In this document: positions 55,914 through 64,000 of the stretch, piece after piece
How the letters are laid out: each line of letters starts with the position of its first letter
Numbering within the stretch: the stretch's first letter is position 1
Assembly: GCF_020524285.1 (NCBI RefSeq)
Contig: NZ_JAIVKX010000002.1
Location: 310,001 to 374,000, forward strand
Source: Alloyangia pacifica
Lineage (GTDB): Bacteria; Pseudomonadota; Alphaproteobacteria; Rhodobacterales; Rhodobacteraceae
Length of the DNA stretch: 64,000 nucleotides
Reading direction: 5' to 3'
Position numbers and translations under genes: made by a program
Notes under the pieces: generated by a model
What the model was told of the DNA's origin: nothing
The model's input: only the letters and a program-made list of their open reading frames with translations
Database searches by the model: none

Positions 55914-55944
55914 CTCGCGCGCCCATTGTGAAGCGGCGCGCGAG
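55914..55944 (+). terminator. Hairpin after psuG
   Basis: CTCGCGCGCC/GGCGCGCGAG, 10 bp with an 11-nt loop, no T-run. Confidence 0.5.
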
Positions 55945-55985
55945 TGCCTAGGTTGATCCGGAATACCTCTTTCTCCGGAACAAGA

Positions 55986-56681
55986 ATGAACACGCCCTTC
56001 GACGACAAGCCCCGCCGCCCCGGCATCTTCGCGAGCCTGAGGGCGAGCTTCCTGACCGGGCTGGTGGTCATCGCCCCGGTCGGCCTGACGATATGGCTGA
56101 TCTGGACCCTCTTCGGCTGGGTCGACGGCTTCGTGCTGCCGCTGGTGCCGCAGCGCTTCAATCCCGAGGAATACATCGGGATCAACCTGCGTGGCGTGGG
56201 CGTGATCTTCTTCCTCGTCTTCACCATTCTCGTCGGCTGGGTCGCCAAGGGGCTGATCGGCCGCTCGCTGATCCGCTTCGCCGAAACGCTGGTGGACCGT
56301 ACCCCGGTGGTGCGCTCGATCTACTCGGGCATCAAGCAGATCGCCGAGACGGTCTTTGCCCAGTCGGAGCGCAGCTTCGAGAAAGCCTGCATGGTGCAAT
56401 ACCCGCGCAAGGGCATCTGGGCGATCGGCTTCATCTCGACCCAGGCCAAGGGCGAGATCCTCGCCCGCTCGGACGTGATGGGAGATTTGATCTCGGTTTT
56501 CGTGCCGACGACGCCGAACCCCACCTCGGGCTTCCTGCTTTATTTTCCCGCCGAGGACGTGGTCGAACTCGACATGAGCATCGAGGACGCGGCGAAACTG
56601 GTGATCTCGGCCGGTCTCGTCTACCCGCCGGAAAAGCCGGGCGAAGCGCCCAAGGTCGAAGCGGTGCGCCGCGCCGGGTGA
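55986..56681 (+). CDS. DUF502 family membrane protein
   Basis: A 231-residue protein with two membrane helices near the N-terminus (about 18-44 and 64-88, GLVVIAPVGLTIWLIW and GVIFFLVFTILVGW) and a soluble C-terminal domain (PVVRSIYSGIKQIAETVF, FVPTTPNPTSGFLLYFP). The family is widespread and its function is unknown. The start at 55986 gives the normal length. Confidence 0.85.
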   Translation: MNTPFDDKPRRPGIFASLRASFLTGLVVIAPVGLTIWLIWTLFGWVDGFVLPLVPQRFNPEEYIGINLRGVGVIFFLVFTILVGWVAKGLIGRSLIRFAETLVDRTPVVRSIYSGIKQIAETVFAQSERSFEKACMVQYPRKGIWAIGFISTQAKGEILARSDVMGDLISVFVPTTPNPTSGFLLYFPAEDVVELDMSIEDAAKLVISAGLVYPPEKPGEAPKVEAVRRAG

Positions 56682-56704
56682 GCCCGGGTGCACGGCGCGG
56701 GATC

Positions 56705-56738
56705 GGGGCATGGCAGCGCGGCTGCCCTGCCCCTTTTT
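56705..56738 (+). terminator. Terminator after the DUF502 gene
   Basis: GGGGCA.GGCAGC/GCTGCC.TGCCCC with one mismatch, followed by TTTTT. Confidence 0.85.
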
Positions 56739-56748
56739 CATGCGCCGG

Positions 56749-57522
56749 TCAGAGTGCGGTCCAGCCGCCGTCGACCGAAATCGTCGTGCCGGTGATCTGC
56801 GCCGCCGCGTCCGAGCACAGGAAGACCGCCGTGCCGCCGATCTGCTCGGTGGTGGCAAACTCCTTCGAGGGCTGGCGCTCGAGGATGACCTTCTCGATCA
56901 CCTCTTCCTCGGACATGTTGTACTTGGCGGCGGTGTCGGGGATCTGCGCCTCGACCAGCGGGGTCTTCACGTAGCCGGGGCAGATCGCGTTGCAGGTGAT
57001 CGCCTCCTTGGCGGTCTCCAGCGCGACGGTCTTGGTCATGCCGACGATGCCGTGCTTGGCCGCCACATAGGCCGACTTGAACGGCGAGGCGGTGAGCCCG
57101 TGCGCCGAGGCGACGTTGACCACCCGGCCCCAGCCCGCCTTGCGCATCATCGGCAGCGCCGCGGCGGTGGTGTGGAAGGCCGAGTTGAGGTTGATCGCGA
57201 TGATCGCATCCCATTTCTCCACCGGGAACTCGTCGATCGGCGCGACGTGCTGGATGCCGGCGTTGTTCACCAGGATATCGCAGGCGCCCGCCTGCTCGAT
57301 CAGCGCGCGGCACTCCTCGCCCTTGGACATGTCGGCCTTGATGTAGCGCACGTCGACGCCGAATTCCTTGGCCATCTCCGCGGCCAGCTGGTGGTCCTCG
57401 TCACGGTCGGTGAACGAGTTGAGCACCACCGACGCCCCGGCCCGCGCCAGCTCGCGCGCGACGCCGAGCCCGATGCCCGAGTTCGATCCGGTGACGACAG
57501 CCGTCTTGCCTTTGAGTGACAT
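56749..57522 (-). CDS. 3-hydroxybutyrate dehydrogenase
   Basis: A 257-residue SDR converting 3-hydroxybutyrate to acetoacetate (polyhydroxybutyrate and ketone-body use). The cofactor motif TGSNSGIGLGVA, NNAGIQHVAPI, catalytic Ser in NVASAHGL and Tyr/Lys in SAYVAAKHG, and CPGYVKTPLVEAQI are typical of BdhA-type enzymes. The start at 57522 (MSLKGK) is the natural one. Confidence 0.9.
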   Translation of the reverse strand: MSLKGKTAVVTGSNSGIGLGVARELARAGASVVLNSFTDRDEDHQLAAEMAKEFGVDVRYIKADMSKGEECRALIEQAGACDILVNNAGIQHVAPIDEFPVEKWDAIIAINLNSAFHTTAAALPMMRKAGWGRVVNVASAHGLTASPFKSAYVAAKHGIVGMTKTVALETAKEAITCNAICPGYVKTPLVEAQIPDTAAKYNMSEEEVIEKVILERQPSKEFATTEQIGGTAVFLCSDAAAQITGTTISVDGGWTAL

Positions 57523-57889
57523 GCGAAAACTCCTCGATTTCTGCGGCACCGACATGGCCTGCCGCCTCCATGGGGAACGGGGTCACCATGCCTCCCGGTT
57601 CCCGCCCTGCGCCATTGCTCGGCCATCCCGCGCGAAGCTGCAAGCCCGTGTTCGCAACGTCATCACGGATTCGTAGGCCCGAACCACCTTTCGCCCCCTA
57701 GGCAATCTGTGCCCTGCCCTGTATGGCTCCTCGCACCGCTGCAGCGCGGCGGAGCTTGCACAAATCCTTCGAGAGGCGCGGACGCAAACCGGCCGCGCGA
57801 AGGTCATAGTTGGCAGTCCGGATTCGATGAATTTGGCCGCGTCCAATGACCGGTCCGATGACTGCCCTGTCCCGGAAGGCAGCGGAAAA
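57523..57889. other. Gene-free region upstream of the hydroxybutyrate dehydrogenase gene
   Basis: No gene or clear promoter was recognised. A minus-strand terminator and small-RNA candidate follow at 57892-57967. Confidence 0.4.
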
Positions 57890-57891
57890 CC

Positions 57892-57967
57892 AAAAAAAAC
57901 GCCGGCACAAGGCCGGCGTTCAGTCATTGAGGCAGGTTTCATACAGGCAAGAAACCTATCGAGCAGT
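57892..57967 (-). ncRNA. Candidate small RNA with its own promoter and terminator
   Basis: On the minus strand TTGGAC (58002-57997) and TATAAA (57979-57974) are 17 nt apart. About 7 nt later begins a stretch of about 76 nt with a 7-bp hairpin AGGTTTC/GAAACCT (57957-57934) and a 9-bp terminator stem AACGCCGGC/GCCGGCGTT (57920-57898) followed by eight T. No gene lies between promoter and terminator, so a short stable RNA is the simplest reading. Confidence 0.6.
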
Positions 57968-57973
57968 GATGTC

Positions 57974-58002
57974 TTTATACGCGCTTTGCCGCCGGAGTCC
58001 AA
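57974..58002 (-). promoter_or_regulatory. Promoter of candidate small RNA
   Basis: TTGGAC-N17-TATAAA, close to the sigma-70 consensus. Confidence 0.6.
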
Positions 58003-58082
58003 CCTAAAAGTTTGAAAAGACGTAAAAGCCCCGGTAGGCTCGAAAAGCAAGAAAACAAGGGCAGAGCAGGACGGTTTCTCTA

Positions 58083-59906
58083 ATGACCGCGAAATATTTC
58101 AGATCTTCCACCTTCGGGCCCGCAGTCACCGCCTTGGCGCTGATTTCCGGATTCGCCGCAAGCGCCGAGCCGATGCACGGGATTGCCATGTACGGCGAGC
58201 CGGCGCTGCCCGCGAACTTCGATCACCTGCCCTACGTCAATCCCGACGCGCCCAAGGGCGGCCGCATTGTCACCGGCGAAGTGGGCAGTTTCGACAGCCT
58301 CAATCCGCACATCCTGAAGGGCACCGTGCCGTGGCAGCTGCGCTTTCTGGCCTATGAATCGCTGATGGGCCGCAGTTGGGACGAGCCCTTCACCCTCTAT
58401 TGCCTGATCTGCGAAACCGTCGAGACCTCGCCCGAGCGCGACTGGGTGGAATACACCCTGCGCCCCGAGGCGAAATTCTCCGATGGCACCCCGGTGACCG
58501 TCGAAGACGTGATCTGGAGCTTCGAGACCCTCGGCACCGAGGGGCACCCGCGCTACCAGGGCACCTACAGCCGTATCGAGAGCATCGAGAAGACCGGCGA
58601 GCACAGCCTGCGCTTTACCTTCAACGTCGCGGATCGCGAACTGGCGCTGATCGTCGGCATGCGCCCGATCCTCAAAAAGGCGCAATGGGAGGGCAAGGAC
58701 TTCGCCGAGTCCGGCCTCGATGTGATCCCGATCACCACCGCGCCCTATGTCGTCGACAGCTTCGAGGCAGGCCGCTACGTCTCGCTCAAGCGCAACCCCG
58801 ATTACTGGGGCAAGGATGTGCCCTTCATGAAGGGCCAGGCCAACCTCGACGAGGTGCGCATGGAGTTCTTCGGCGATGGCACCGCCATGTTCGAGGCGTT
58901 CAAGGCGGGGCTGCTGAACTCCAACCGCGAGTTCAACTCCGAGAAATGGGAAAGCCAGTACGACTTCCCCGCCATCGAGAGCGGCGAGGTGGTGAAATCG
59001 GTGGTTCCGCATGGCCGCCCCTCGGGCATGACCGGCTTCGTGATGAACACCCGTCGCCCCGGCTTCGACGACTGGCGCGTGCGCGAGGCGATGATCCAGC
59101 TTTTCAACTTCGAGTACATCAACGAGACGCTGACCGGCGGCCGACAGTCACGCATCACCTCCTATTTCTCCAACTCCGAGCTGGCCATGCAGCCCGGTCC
59201 GGCGAGTGGACGGGTCAAGGAGCTGCTCGCGCCCTTCGCGGACAGCCTGGTGCCCGGCACGCTCGAAGGCTACGCCTTGCCCGAGGGCGACGGCTCGGCG
59301 CGCAACCGCTCCGGCCTGCGCAAGGCCATGGGGCTTATGGAAGAGGCCGGCTACACCGTGCAGGACGGGGTGATGATGACCCCCGAGGGCCAGCCCTTCC
59401 AGTTCGACATCGTTCTGCCCCAGGGCGAGACCGAGGCCGGCTCGATGATCGACATCTACGTGCAGGCGCTGGAGCGGCTCGGCATCAAGGTGCGCGTCGA
59501 CACGGTCGATTCCGCGCAGTTCAACGCCCGCAGCGCATCCTTCGATTTTGACATGACCTGGTTCCGCCGCGGTATCTCGCTTTCGCCGGGCAACGAGCAG
59601 CGGCTCTACTGGGGCAGCGCCGCCGCCGACCAGGAAGGCTCGCGCAACCTCATGGGGGTCAAGAGCCCGGCGGTCGACGCGCTGATCGAGGGTCTTCTAA
59701 CCGCCACCAGCCGCGAGGAGTTCCTCGCCGCCACCCATGCGCTTGACCGGGTGCTCACCGCTGGCCGATATGTCATCCCCACCTACGAGTGGAATCAGAG
59801 CTGGATCGCCCACGCCAAGGAGCTGACCTATGCCGAACCCACGCCGGTCTACGGCGACTGGATCGACTGGCAGCCCAACGCCTGGTGGTGGGAAGAGCAG
59901 AACTGA
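58083..59906 (+). CDS. Peptide/nickel-type ABC transporter substrate-binding protein (YejA-like)
   Basis: A 607-residue family 5 extracellular solute-binding protein. It has a signal peptide (about 1-28, ending GFAASA), then MYGEPALPANFDHLPYVNPDAPKGGR, which is characteristic of YejA-type oligopeptide or microcin C-binding proteins. No permease or ATPase gene is nearby, so it must work with a transporter elsewhere. An entericidin-like gene follows 56 nt later. Confidence 0.88.
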   Translation: MTAKYFRSSTFGPAVTALALISGFAASAEPMHGIAMYGEPALPANFDHLPYVNPDAPKGGRIVTGEVGSFDSLNPHILKGTVPWQLRFLAYESLMGRSWDEPFTLYCLICETVETSPERDWVEYTLRPEAKFSDGTPVTVEDVIWSFETLGTEGHPRYQGTYSRIESIEKTGEHSLRFTFNVADRELALIVGMRPILKKAQWEGKDFAESGLDVIPITTAPYVVDSFEAGRYVSLKRNPDYWGKDVPFMKGQANLDEVRMEFFGDGTAMFEAFKAGLLNSNREFNSEKWESQYDFPAIESGEVVKSVVPHGRPSGMTGFVMNTRRPGFDDWRVREAMIQLFNFEYINETLTGGRQSRITSYFSNSELAMQPGPASGRVKELLAPFADSLVPGTLEGYALPEGDGSARNRSGLRKAMGLMEEAGYTVQDGVMMTPEGQPFQFDIVLPQGETEAGSMIDIYVQALERLGIKVRVDTVDSAQFNARSASFDFDMTWFRRGISLSPGNEQRLYWGSAAADQEGSRNLMGVKSPAVDALIEGLLTATSREEFLAATHALDRVLTAGRYVIPTYEWNQSWIAHAKELTYAEPTPVYGDWIDWQPNAWWWEEQN

Positions 59907-59962
59907 GTTCGCCACCGCAGACCAAGACGACCGACAAGACCAACAAACGACGAGCAGACAGT

Positions 59963-60079
59963 ATGAAACGCCTCTTCCTTCTCGCCCTCCTGGCCGCCCC
60001 CCTCGCCGCCTGCGGCACCGTCGATGGCTTCGGCCAGGACGTCTCGCGCGCCTCGCGCACGGTGGACAGCTGGTTCTGA
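59963..60079 (+). CDS. Entericidin A/B-like small lipoprotein
   Basis: A 38-residue peptide: lipobox LAAC at about 14-17 after a short hydrophobic signal (LFLLALLAAPLA), then GTVDGFGQDVSRASR. The C(N/G)T..GFG.D pattern matches entericidins, small membrane lipoproteins linked to stress and lysis control. It is too short for ordinary gene calling. It probably shares a transcript with the binding-protein gene. Confidence 0.75.
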   Translation: MKRLFLLALLAAPLAACGTVDGFGQDVSRASRTVDSWF

Positions 60080-60130
60080 TCCGCCGCCCTCGCGCGCGGG
60101 TCGTTGCGGCGGGCGCCTTCGTATAGACGG

Positions 60131-60171
60131 ATATATCCAGGGGGTCCGGGGGCAGCGCCCCCGAACGGCGC
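60131..60171. repeat. Degenerate copy of the two-hairpin intergenic repeat
   Basis: Keeps the CGGGGGC-AGC-GCCCCCG hairpin and part of the flank; less similar than the copies at 18332 and 42869. Confidence 0.4.
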
Positions 60172-60201
60172 CCGGCTGCGCTCCCGCAGACGGCGCCGGT
60201 C

Positions 60202-60639
60202 TCAGCGCTCGTCCCGCAGCCCCGGGTGCAGCCGTGACAGCACCGCCAGCAGGAAGGCGGTGCTGACCCCGAAGGTGAGCAGGCCGGTGATCGCGGCGAA
60301 GGTGCCGTAGATCCGCAGCCCCTCGCCCAACGTGACGTCGCCGTAGCCCAGCGTCGTGTAGCTGACCACGGCGAAATAGAAGGCTTCCGGCAGCGTCTCG
60401 AAGGCCCCGAGGTGCCGGAAGCTCGCGGCCCAGAGCCAGATCTGCAGGGTATGCGCGAACACCATGGCGCCGAAGGCCATGCAGATCAGCCCGAACAGCC
60501 GCAGCGGCCGCGTGTGTTCGCCGATCCGCGCGACCGCGGACAGAAGCCTTGGCGAGACACGGGCGACGATCCAGAGCTGCACCCCGGCGCAGACAAACAG
60601 AAGCCCGGTTCCCAGCAGGATTTGCACACCCATCCCCAT
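60202..60639 (-). CDS. Two-helix potassium channel family protein
   Basis: A 145-residue membrane protein with three to four hydrophobic segments. The selectivity filter TTLGYGDV follows a pore helix (EAFYFAVVSY). It lacks a RCK or other regulatory domain. It probably forms a potassium-selective pore as a tetramer. It sits 8 nt downstream of the HerA-like gene. Confidence 0.82.
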   Translation of the reverse strand: MGMGVQILLGTGLLFVCAGVQLWIVARVSPRLLSAVARIGEHTRPLRLFGLICMAFGAMVFAHTLQIWLWAASFRHLGAFETLPEAFYFAVVSYTTLGYGDVTLGEGLRIYGTFAAITGLLTFGVSTAFLLAVLSRLHPGLRDER

Positions 60640-60647
60640 GCGCTGTC

Positions 60648-62222
60648 CTAGCGCGCCTTGAACAGGCTGCCGAGGATGCCGCGCACCAACCGCTTGCCGG
60701 TTGTGCCGGAAAGCTCCTTCAGCACCGCCTGACCCAGCGCTTCGCCGATGCTGTCCGGCGCGCTGTAGCGCGTGCTGCGGGACTTGGCGGTGCTGCTCTT
60801 GCGCGGCTCCGCGCGCGGCGTCGGATCGTAGCGGCGGGCGCGGTTGTAGTCGCGTATCTCGGCGTCGACGGCATCCTCGGCGGCATCGGGCTCTTCCGCC
60901 GCCTCTGCCGCCCTTGCCGCCGCCGCGGCGCGGGCCTGCAGCATCTCGTGGGCAGACTCGCGATCCACCGGCGTGTCGTATTTGCCCTTCAGCGGCGAGG
61001 CGTCCATCACCTCGGTGCGCTCGGCATCCGTGATCGGACCGAGCTGCGAGCTTGGCGGGCGCACCAGCGTGCGCTGCACAATCCCGGGCACGCCCTTCTT
61101 CTGCAGGAACGAGGTGACCGCCTCGCCGGTGCCGACCTCACGGATGGCCGTCTCGGTGTCGAAGGCCGGGTTCTCCCGGTAGGTCTCTGCGGCCTGTTTC
61201 AGCGCCTTGCGGTCGCGTGCGGTGAAGGCGCGCAGCGCGTGCTGGACCCGGTTGCCAAGCTGGCCGAGGATGTCCTCGGGGATGTCGTCGGGGTTCTGGG
61301 TGACGAAATAGACGCCCACCCCCTTGGAGCGGATCAGCCGCGCCACCTGTTCGACCTTGTCGACCAGCGCCTTGGGGGCATCGTCGAACAGCAGGTGCGC
61401 CTCGTCGAAGAAGAACACCAGCTTGGGCTTGTCGGGATCGCCGACCTCGGGCAGCTCTTCGAAAAGCTCCGACAGCAGCCAGAGCAGGAAGGTCGCGTAG
61501 AGCCGCGGCGCGCCCATCAGCGCGTCGGCGGCGAGGATGTTGACATGGCCGCGCCCGTCCGGTGCACAGGCCATCAAGTCGGAAAGCGCCAGCGCCGGCT
61601 CACCGAAGAAGCGCGCGCCGCCCTGGTTCTCGAGCACCAGCAGCCGCCGCTGGATCGCCCCGACCGAGGCGGTGGAGACATTGCCGTAGCGCAGGCTCAG
61701 CTCCTTGGCGTTCTGGCCGACCCAGACCAGAAGCGCCTGCAGGTCCTTGAGATCGAGCAGCGGCAGCCCCTGCTCGTCCGACAGGCGGAAGGCGATGTTG
61801 AGAATGCCTTCCTGCGCCTCGGTCAGCTCCAGCAGCCGCGCCAGCAGCAGCGGGCCCATCTCGGCCACGGTGGTGCGCACGGGATGGCCCTTGGCGCCGA
61901 AGAGATCCCAGAACACCGCCGGAAAGCCCGCGTAGGTGAAGTCGTCGAAGCCGATCTTGGCGTTGCGCTCCATGAACGGCACATGCAGATCGCCGGTTTC
62001 GGCGCCGGCGCGGGCAAGCCCCGAGAGATCGCCCTTCACGTCCGAAAGGAAGACCGGCACGCCCGCCGCCGAGAAACCCTCGGCGAGGATCTGCAGCGTG
62101 ACGGTCTTGCCGGTGCCCGTCGCCCCGGCGACCAGCCCGTGCCGGTTGCCGTACTTGAGCGCAAGATACTGTTTTTCCGAATAGGCTTCGCCGACACCGC
62201 CTACAAAAACATCATCCGTCAT
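60648..62222 (-). CDS. HerA/DUF853-type ATPase
   Basis: A 524-residue HerA-like ATPase. Walker [13 protein letters not shown] (about 35-46), [13 protein letters not shown], Walker [14 protein letters not shown] and [12 protein letters not shown] are present; the C-terminal 120 residues are low-complexity Ala/Arg/Glu. These proteins are annotated as DUF853 or helicase HerA-like; the function is unclear. The start at 62222 (MTDDVFVGG) is chosen from the family opening. Confidence 0.85.
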   Translation of the reverse strand: MTDDVFVGGVGEAYSEKQYLALKYGNRHGLVAGATGTGKTVTLQILAEGFSAAGVPVFLSDVKGDLSGLARAGAETGDLHVPFMERNAKIGFDDFTYAGFPAVFWDLFGAKGHPVRTTVAEMGPLLLARLLELTEAQEGILNIAFRLSDEQGLPLLDLKDLQALLVWVGQNAKELSLRYGNVSTASVGAIQRRLLVLENQGGARFFGEPALALSDLMACAPDGRGHVNILAADALMGAPRLYATFLLWLLSELFEELPEVGDPDKPKLVFFFDEAHLLFDDAPKALVDKVEQVARLIRSKGVGVYFVTQNPDDIPEDILGQLGNRVQHALRAFTARDRKALKQAAETYRENPAFDTETAIREVGTGEAVTSFLQKKGVPGIVQRTLVRPPSSQLGPITDAERTEVMDASPLKGKYDTPVDRESAHEMLQARAAAAARAAEAAEEPDAAEDAVDAEIRDYNRARRYDPTPRAEPRKSSTAKSRSTRYSAPDSIGEALGQAVLKELSGTTGKRLVRGILGSLFKAR

Positions 62223-62261
62223 GGCCTGCCTCCGCTGCCGTCCGGGCCCGAGCATACTATC

Positions 62262-62374
62262 TTAACTCTTTGCTGCCAGTATGAAATTCGTCCGGGGCAT
62301 CATGTCCTCTCCTGCCTCGGGCGAACTTCCTCCCTGTCAGACTTGCCGCGCCCGTTGCTCGGGCGCGGCCTTTT
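62262..62374 (+). ncRNA. Possible small RNA ending at an orphan terminator
   Basis: A strong terminator (10-bp stem GCCGCGCCCG/CGGGCGCGGC, 62345-62369, then CTTTTG) points away from the divergent HerA gene with no plus-strand gene upstream. The segment before it carries CTTCCTCCC, an anti-Shine-Dalgarno-like run. A promoter is not clear (TACTAT at 62255-62260), so the 5' end is a guess. Confidence 0.35.
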
Positions 62375-62443
62375 GCACAAAAGTGTAGCCCTGCCGTTGC
62401 AAAGCCTGTTGACCGGTGCGGAAGAGTTTCGTAGCGTCCCGTC

Positions 62444-62511
62444 AATGACAAAGTCGGCCGGTCCGACAGGGAGCAAGGGAAAGGGGACCGCACGGTCCCT
62501 TTTCTCTTTTT
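62444..62511 (+). ncRNA. Possible second small RNA before ialB
   Basis: TTGACC (62409-62414) and TAGCGT (62432-62437) are 17 nt apart. A short GTCGG/CCGAC hairpin (62453-62467) and a terminator (GGGACC-GCAC-GGTCCC, 62484-62499, then TTTTCTCTTTTT) follow within 75 nt. It may instead be a leader terminator for upstream read-through. Confidence 0.4.
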
Positions 62512-62578
62512 GATGAATGGCTTCCGCGCTTTCTTGCCGCTCCCGAGAGCGTGACCATTTCCGGCCTGACACAGGTTG

Positions 62579-62597
62579 GCCCGCATGCTAAGCGGGC
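62579..62597. promoter_or_regulatory. Inverted repeat upstream of ialB
   Basis: GCCCGC and GCGGGC around 7 nt, 33 nt before the ialB ATG; operator or leader hairpin. Confidence 0.35.
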
Positions 62598-62629
62598 AGT
62601 GAGACAAGAATGAACGTTCAGGGGGACCC

Positions 62630-63283
62630 ATGACCAGACCTCTCCAAATCCTGCGACTGCTGCCGCTTGCGGCGGCTCTGGCCGCAATGCCGGCCTATGC
62701 GCAGGATGCCGCGCAATCGAGCGACGCGCCCGCAGAAGACCAGACCGAAGGCACCGTTGCCGCCGGCGGGCTTTCGCTCGGCGAAGATGCCGGCGCCGAT
62801 GCGCCCGCAGGGCCCGGCCAGCAGCCCGAGACCTACGTGAAGGCCACGCATGGCGCCTGGGAACTGCAGTGTCTGCGCGCGCCCGAGGGCAGCGATGCCG
62901 AGGACCCCTGCCAGATGTACCAGCTGCTGCAGGATGGCGAGGGCAACAATGTCGCCGAAGTCAGCCTGTTCCGCGTCGCCAACGGCGGCCAGGTCGCGGC
63001 CGGGGGCACCTTCGTCGTGCCGCTCGAGACGCTGCTGACCCAGAAGCTGACCATCGCCGTCGATGACGGCCAGGCCAAGCGCTACGATTTCTCCTTCTGC
63101 ACGCCGGTGGGCTGCTACGCCCGCGTCGGCTTCACCGAGGAAGACGTGAACCGCTTCAAGGCAGGCGCGAGCGCGACCATCACCATCGTGCCGGCCCTGG
63201 CGCCGGACCAGAAGGTCGAGCTGGACATGTCGCTCTCGGGCTTCACCGCCGGCTACGAAGAGAGCAGCGCGCTGCGCCAGTAA
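62630..63283 (+). CDS. Invasion-associated locus B (IalB) family protein
   Basis: A 217-residue exported protein: signal peptide (about 1-24, ending AYAQ), an acidic linker of about 45 residues, then the IalB domain with GAWELQC and FCTPVGCYARVGF (paired cysteines). It is named after a Bartonella protein but is common in free-living alphaproteobacteria, where its role is unknown. It probably sits in the periplasm or outer membrane. Confidence 0.85.
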   Translation: MTRPLQILRLLPLAAALAAMPAYAQDAAQSSDAPAEDQTEGTVAAGGLSLGEDAGADAPAGPGQQPETYVKATHGAWELQCLRAPEGSDAEDPCQMYQLLQDGEGNNVAEVSLFRVANGGQVAAGGTFVVPLETLLTQKLTIAVDDGQAKRYDFSFCTPVGCYARVGFTEEDVNRFKAGASATITIVPALAPDQKVELDMSLSGFTAGYEESSALRQ

Positions 63284-63313
63284 GCGCGCGCGGCCGCAGG
63301 GCCGATCAATCGC

Positions 63314-63349
63314 AAGAGCCCCGGGCCAGATGGCACCGGGGCTCTTTTG
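63314..63349 (+). terminator. ialB terminator
   Basis: AAGAGCCCCGG/CCGGGGCTCTT, 11 bp, followed by TTTG; also usable by the convergent lpxB transcript. Confidence 0.85.
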
Positions 63350-63398
63350 TCTTTGGCTCTCTGTGTCCCGAGGCGCTTCGGAACATCCCGAAAGACGG

Positions 63399-64000
63399 TC
63401 AGCCCTCGCGCAATCCGGCGAGCACCGCCTCGGCGGCGCGCTGGCCCGGTGCCGGGCCGCCCTTCCCGAGAAGCTCCATGGTGCGTCGCATGGCCTGCCT
63501 TTGCTCCTGCGGTGCGTCGAGCACGCGCAGCACGGATTCGGCGATCGGCCCGGGGCGGCAGTTGTCGCCGATGTACTCGGGCACGCTGCGGCTGTCGGTG
63601 ACGAGGTTCACCAGGTTGACCGAGTCCACCAGCATCAGCCGCCCGATGATCTGCCGCGACAGCCAGCCCATGTCATATGCGATGACCATGGGCGTATCGG
63701 CGGCGGCGAGTTCCAGCGCCACGGTGCCCGAGGCGGCCAGCGCCACGTCGGCGGCGGCAAAGGCGGCACGCTTCTCGGCCTTGCCCGCCTCGCCCTGCTC
63801 GCGCGGGTCGAGCAGAATCGGATCGACCGGCCAGTCGCTGACGGTCTCCTTGACCAGATCGGCGACCGGCCCGGCCATGGGCAGCACGTAGCGCAGATCG
63901 GGTCGCTGCGTCTTGAGTTGCGCAAGCGCCTCGCCGAACACCGGCCCGAGGCGCGAGACCTCGGAGCGGCGCGACCCCGGCAGGATCAGGCAGAGGGGGG
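63399..64000 (-). CDS. lpxB: Lipid-A-disaccharide synthase, N-terminus outside window
   Basis: The C-terminal 200 codons are visible; the frame is open to the window edge. LPGSRRSEV, VALAASGTVALELAAADTPMVIAYDM and LVNLVTDSRSVPEYI are LpxB signatures. The enzyme joins UDP-diacylglucosamine and lipid X in lipid A synthesis at the inner membrane. An internal ATG at 63941 is not the real start, because LPGSRRSEV lies before it. Confidence 0.92.
   Translation of the reverse strand, partial: PLCLILPGSRRSEVSRLGPVFGEALAQLKTQRPDLRYVLPMAGPVADLVKETVSDWPVDPILLDPREQGEAGKAEKRAAFAAADVALAASGTVALELAAADTPMVIAYDMGWLSRQIIGRLMLVDSVNLVNLVTDSRSVPEYIGDNCRPGPIAESVLRVLDAPQEQRQAMRRTMELLGKGGPAPGQRAAEAVLAGLREG

Overview
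The window is high-GC, densely coded chromosome from an alphaproteobacterium, most likely a marine member of the Rhodobacterales (Roseobacter-type). The evidence is the gene set: a B12-dependent ribonucleotide reductase, class II DAHP synthase, IalB-type and DUF4174 periplasmic proteins, a PAS_5-type protein, a pst-pho cluster with long PstC and PstA, and a glucosylglycerol-type osmolyte operon. These assignments come from reading the sequence and recalling protein families; no database search was run.

Layout. 1-7.6 kb: a PpiD-like chaperone (cut by the window edge), an aminotransferase, a divergent HxlR regulator/quinone reductase pair, gpt, fabI, pdxH, a double cold-shock protein and a DUF192 protein. 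7.6-14.6 kb: tRNA-Pro(TGG), nrdJ with a NrdR-box candidate, an acyl-CoA ligase divergent from an XRE-cupin regulator, and a small CsbD-like gene. 14.7-20.5 kb: a branched-chain amino acid ABC operon (livK-G-F-orf-H-M). 20.7-25.1 kb: a PQQ-type sugar dehydrogenase, a GlxA/AraC regulator, class II aroG and a DUF4174 protein. 25.2-30 kb: a gpsA-HAD phosphatase-ggpS operon that looks like complete glucosylglycerol synthesis, divergent from galU. 30-33.7 kb: a PAS protein, yicC-gmk-gamma carbonic anhydrase, and a zinc-ribbon protein. 34-42.8 kb: a trans-sulfuration enzyme coupled to phoR, then pstSCAB-phoU-phoB behind tandem Pho boxes. 42.9-48.6 kb: a marR-emrB-emrA-like efflux operon split by an IS1595-family element. 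48.6-53.7 kb: rpsB-tsf, aroQ with a LuxR-family regulator, and a DedA protein. 54-64 kb: psuK-psuG, DUF502, a 3-hydroxybutyrate dehydrogenase, a peptide-binding protein, an entericidin-like lipoprotein, a potassium channel, a HerA-like ATPase, IalB, and lpxB (cut by the window edge).

Most notable points. (1) A 2,454-bp IS1595-family element (43967-46420) has 24-bp inverted ends (21/24 match) and an 8-bp target duplication. It carries a passenger NAD-dependent epimerase-like gene and landed directly after the start codon of the efflux adaptor, yet the adaptor frame stays open into the element. (2) The gene usually labelled trehalose-phosphate synthase reads as a glucosylglycerol-phosphate synthase with its own glycerol-3-phosphate supply and phosphatase. 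An EcfG-type promoter (GGAAC-N16-CGTT) lies upstream, and a second such site precedes the CsbD-like gene. (3) Several intergenic regions hold promoter-plus-terminator units without a gene, best at 57892-57967 (minus strand), which are small-RNA candidates. (4) A two-hairpin intergenic repeat occurs at least twice, with a third degenerate copy.
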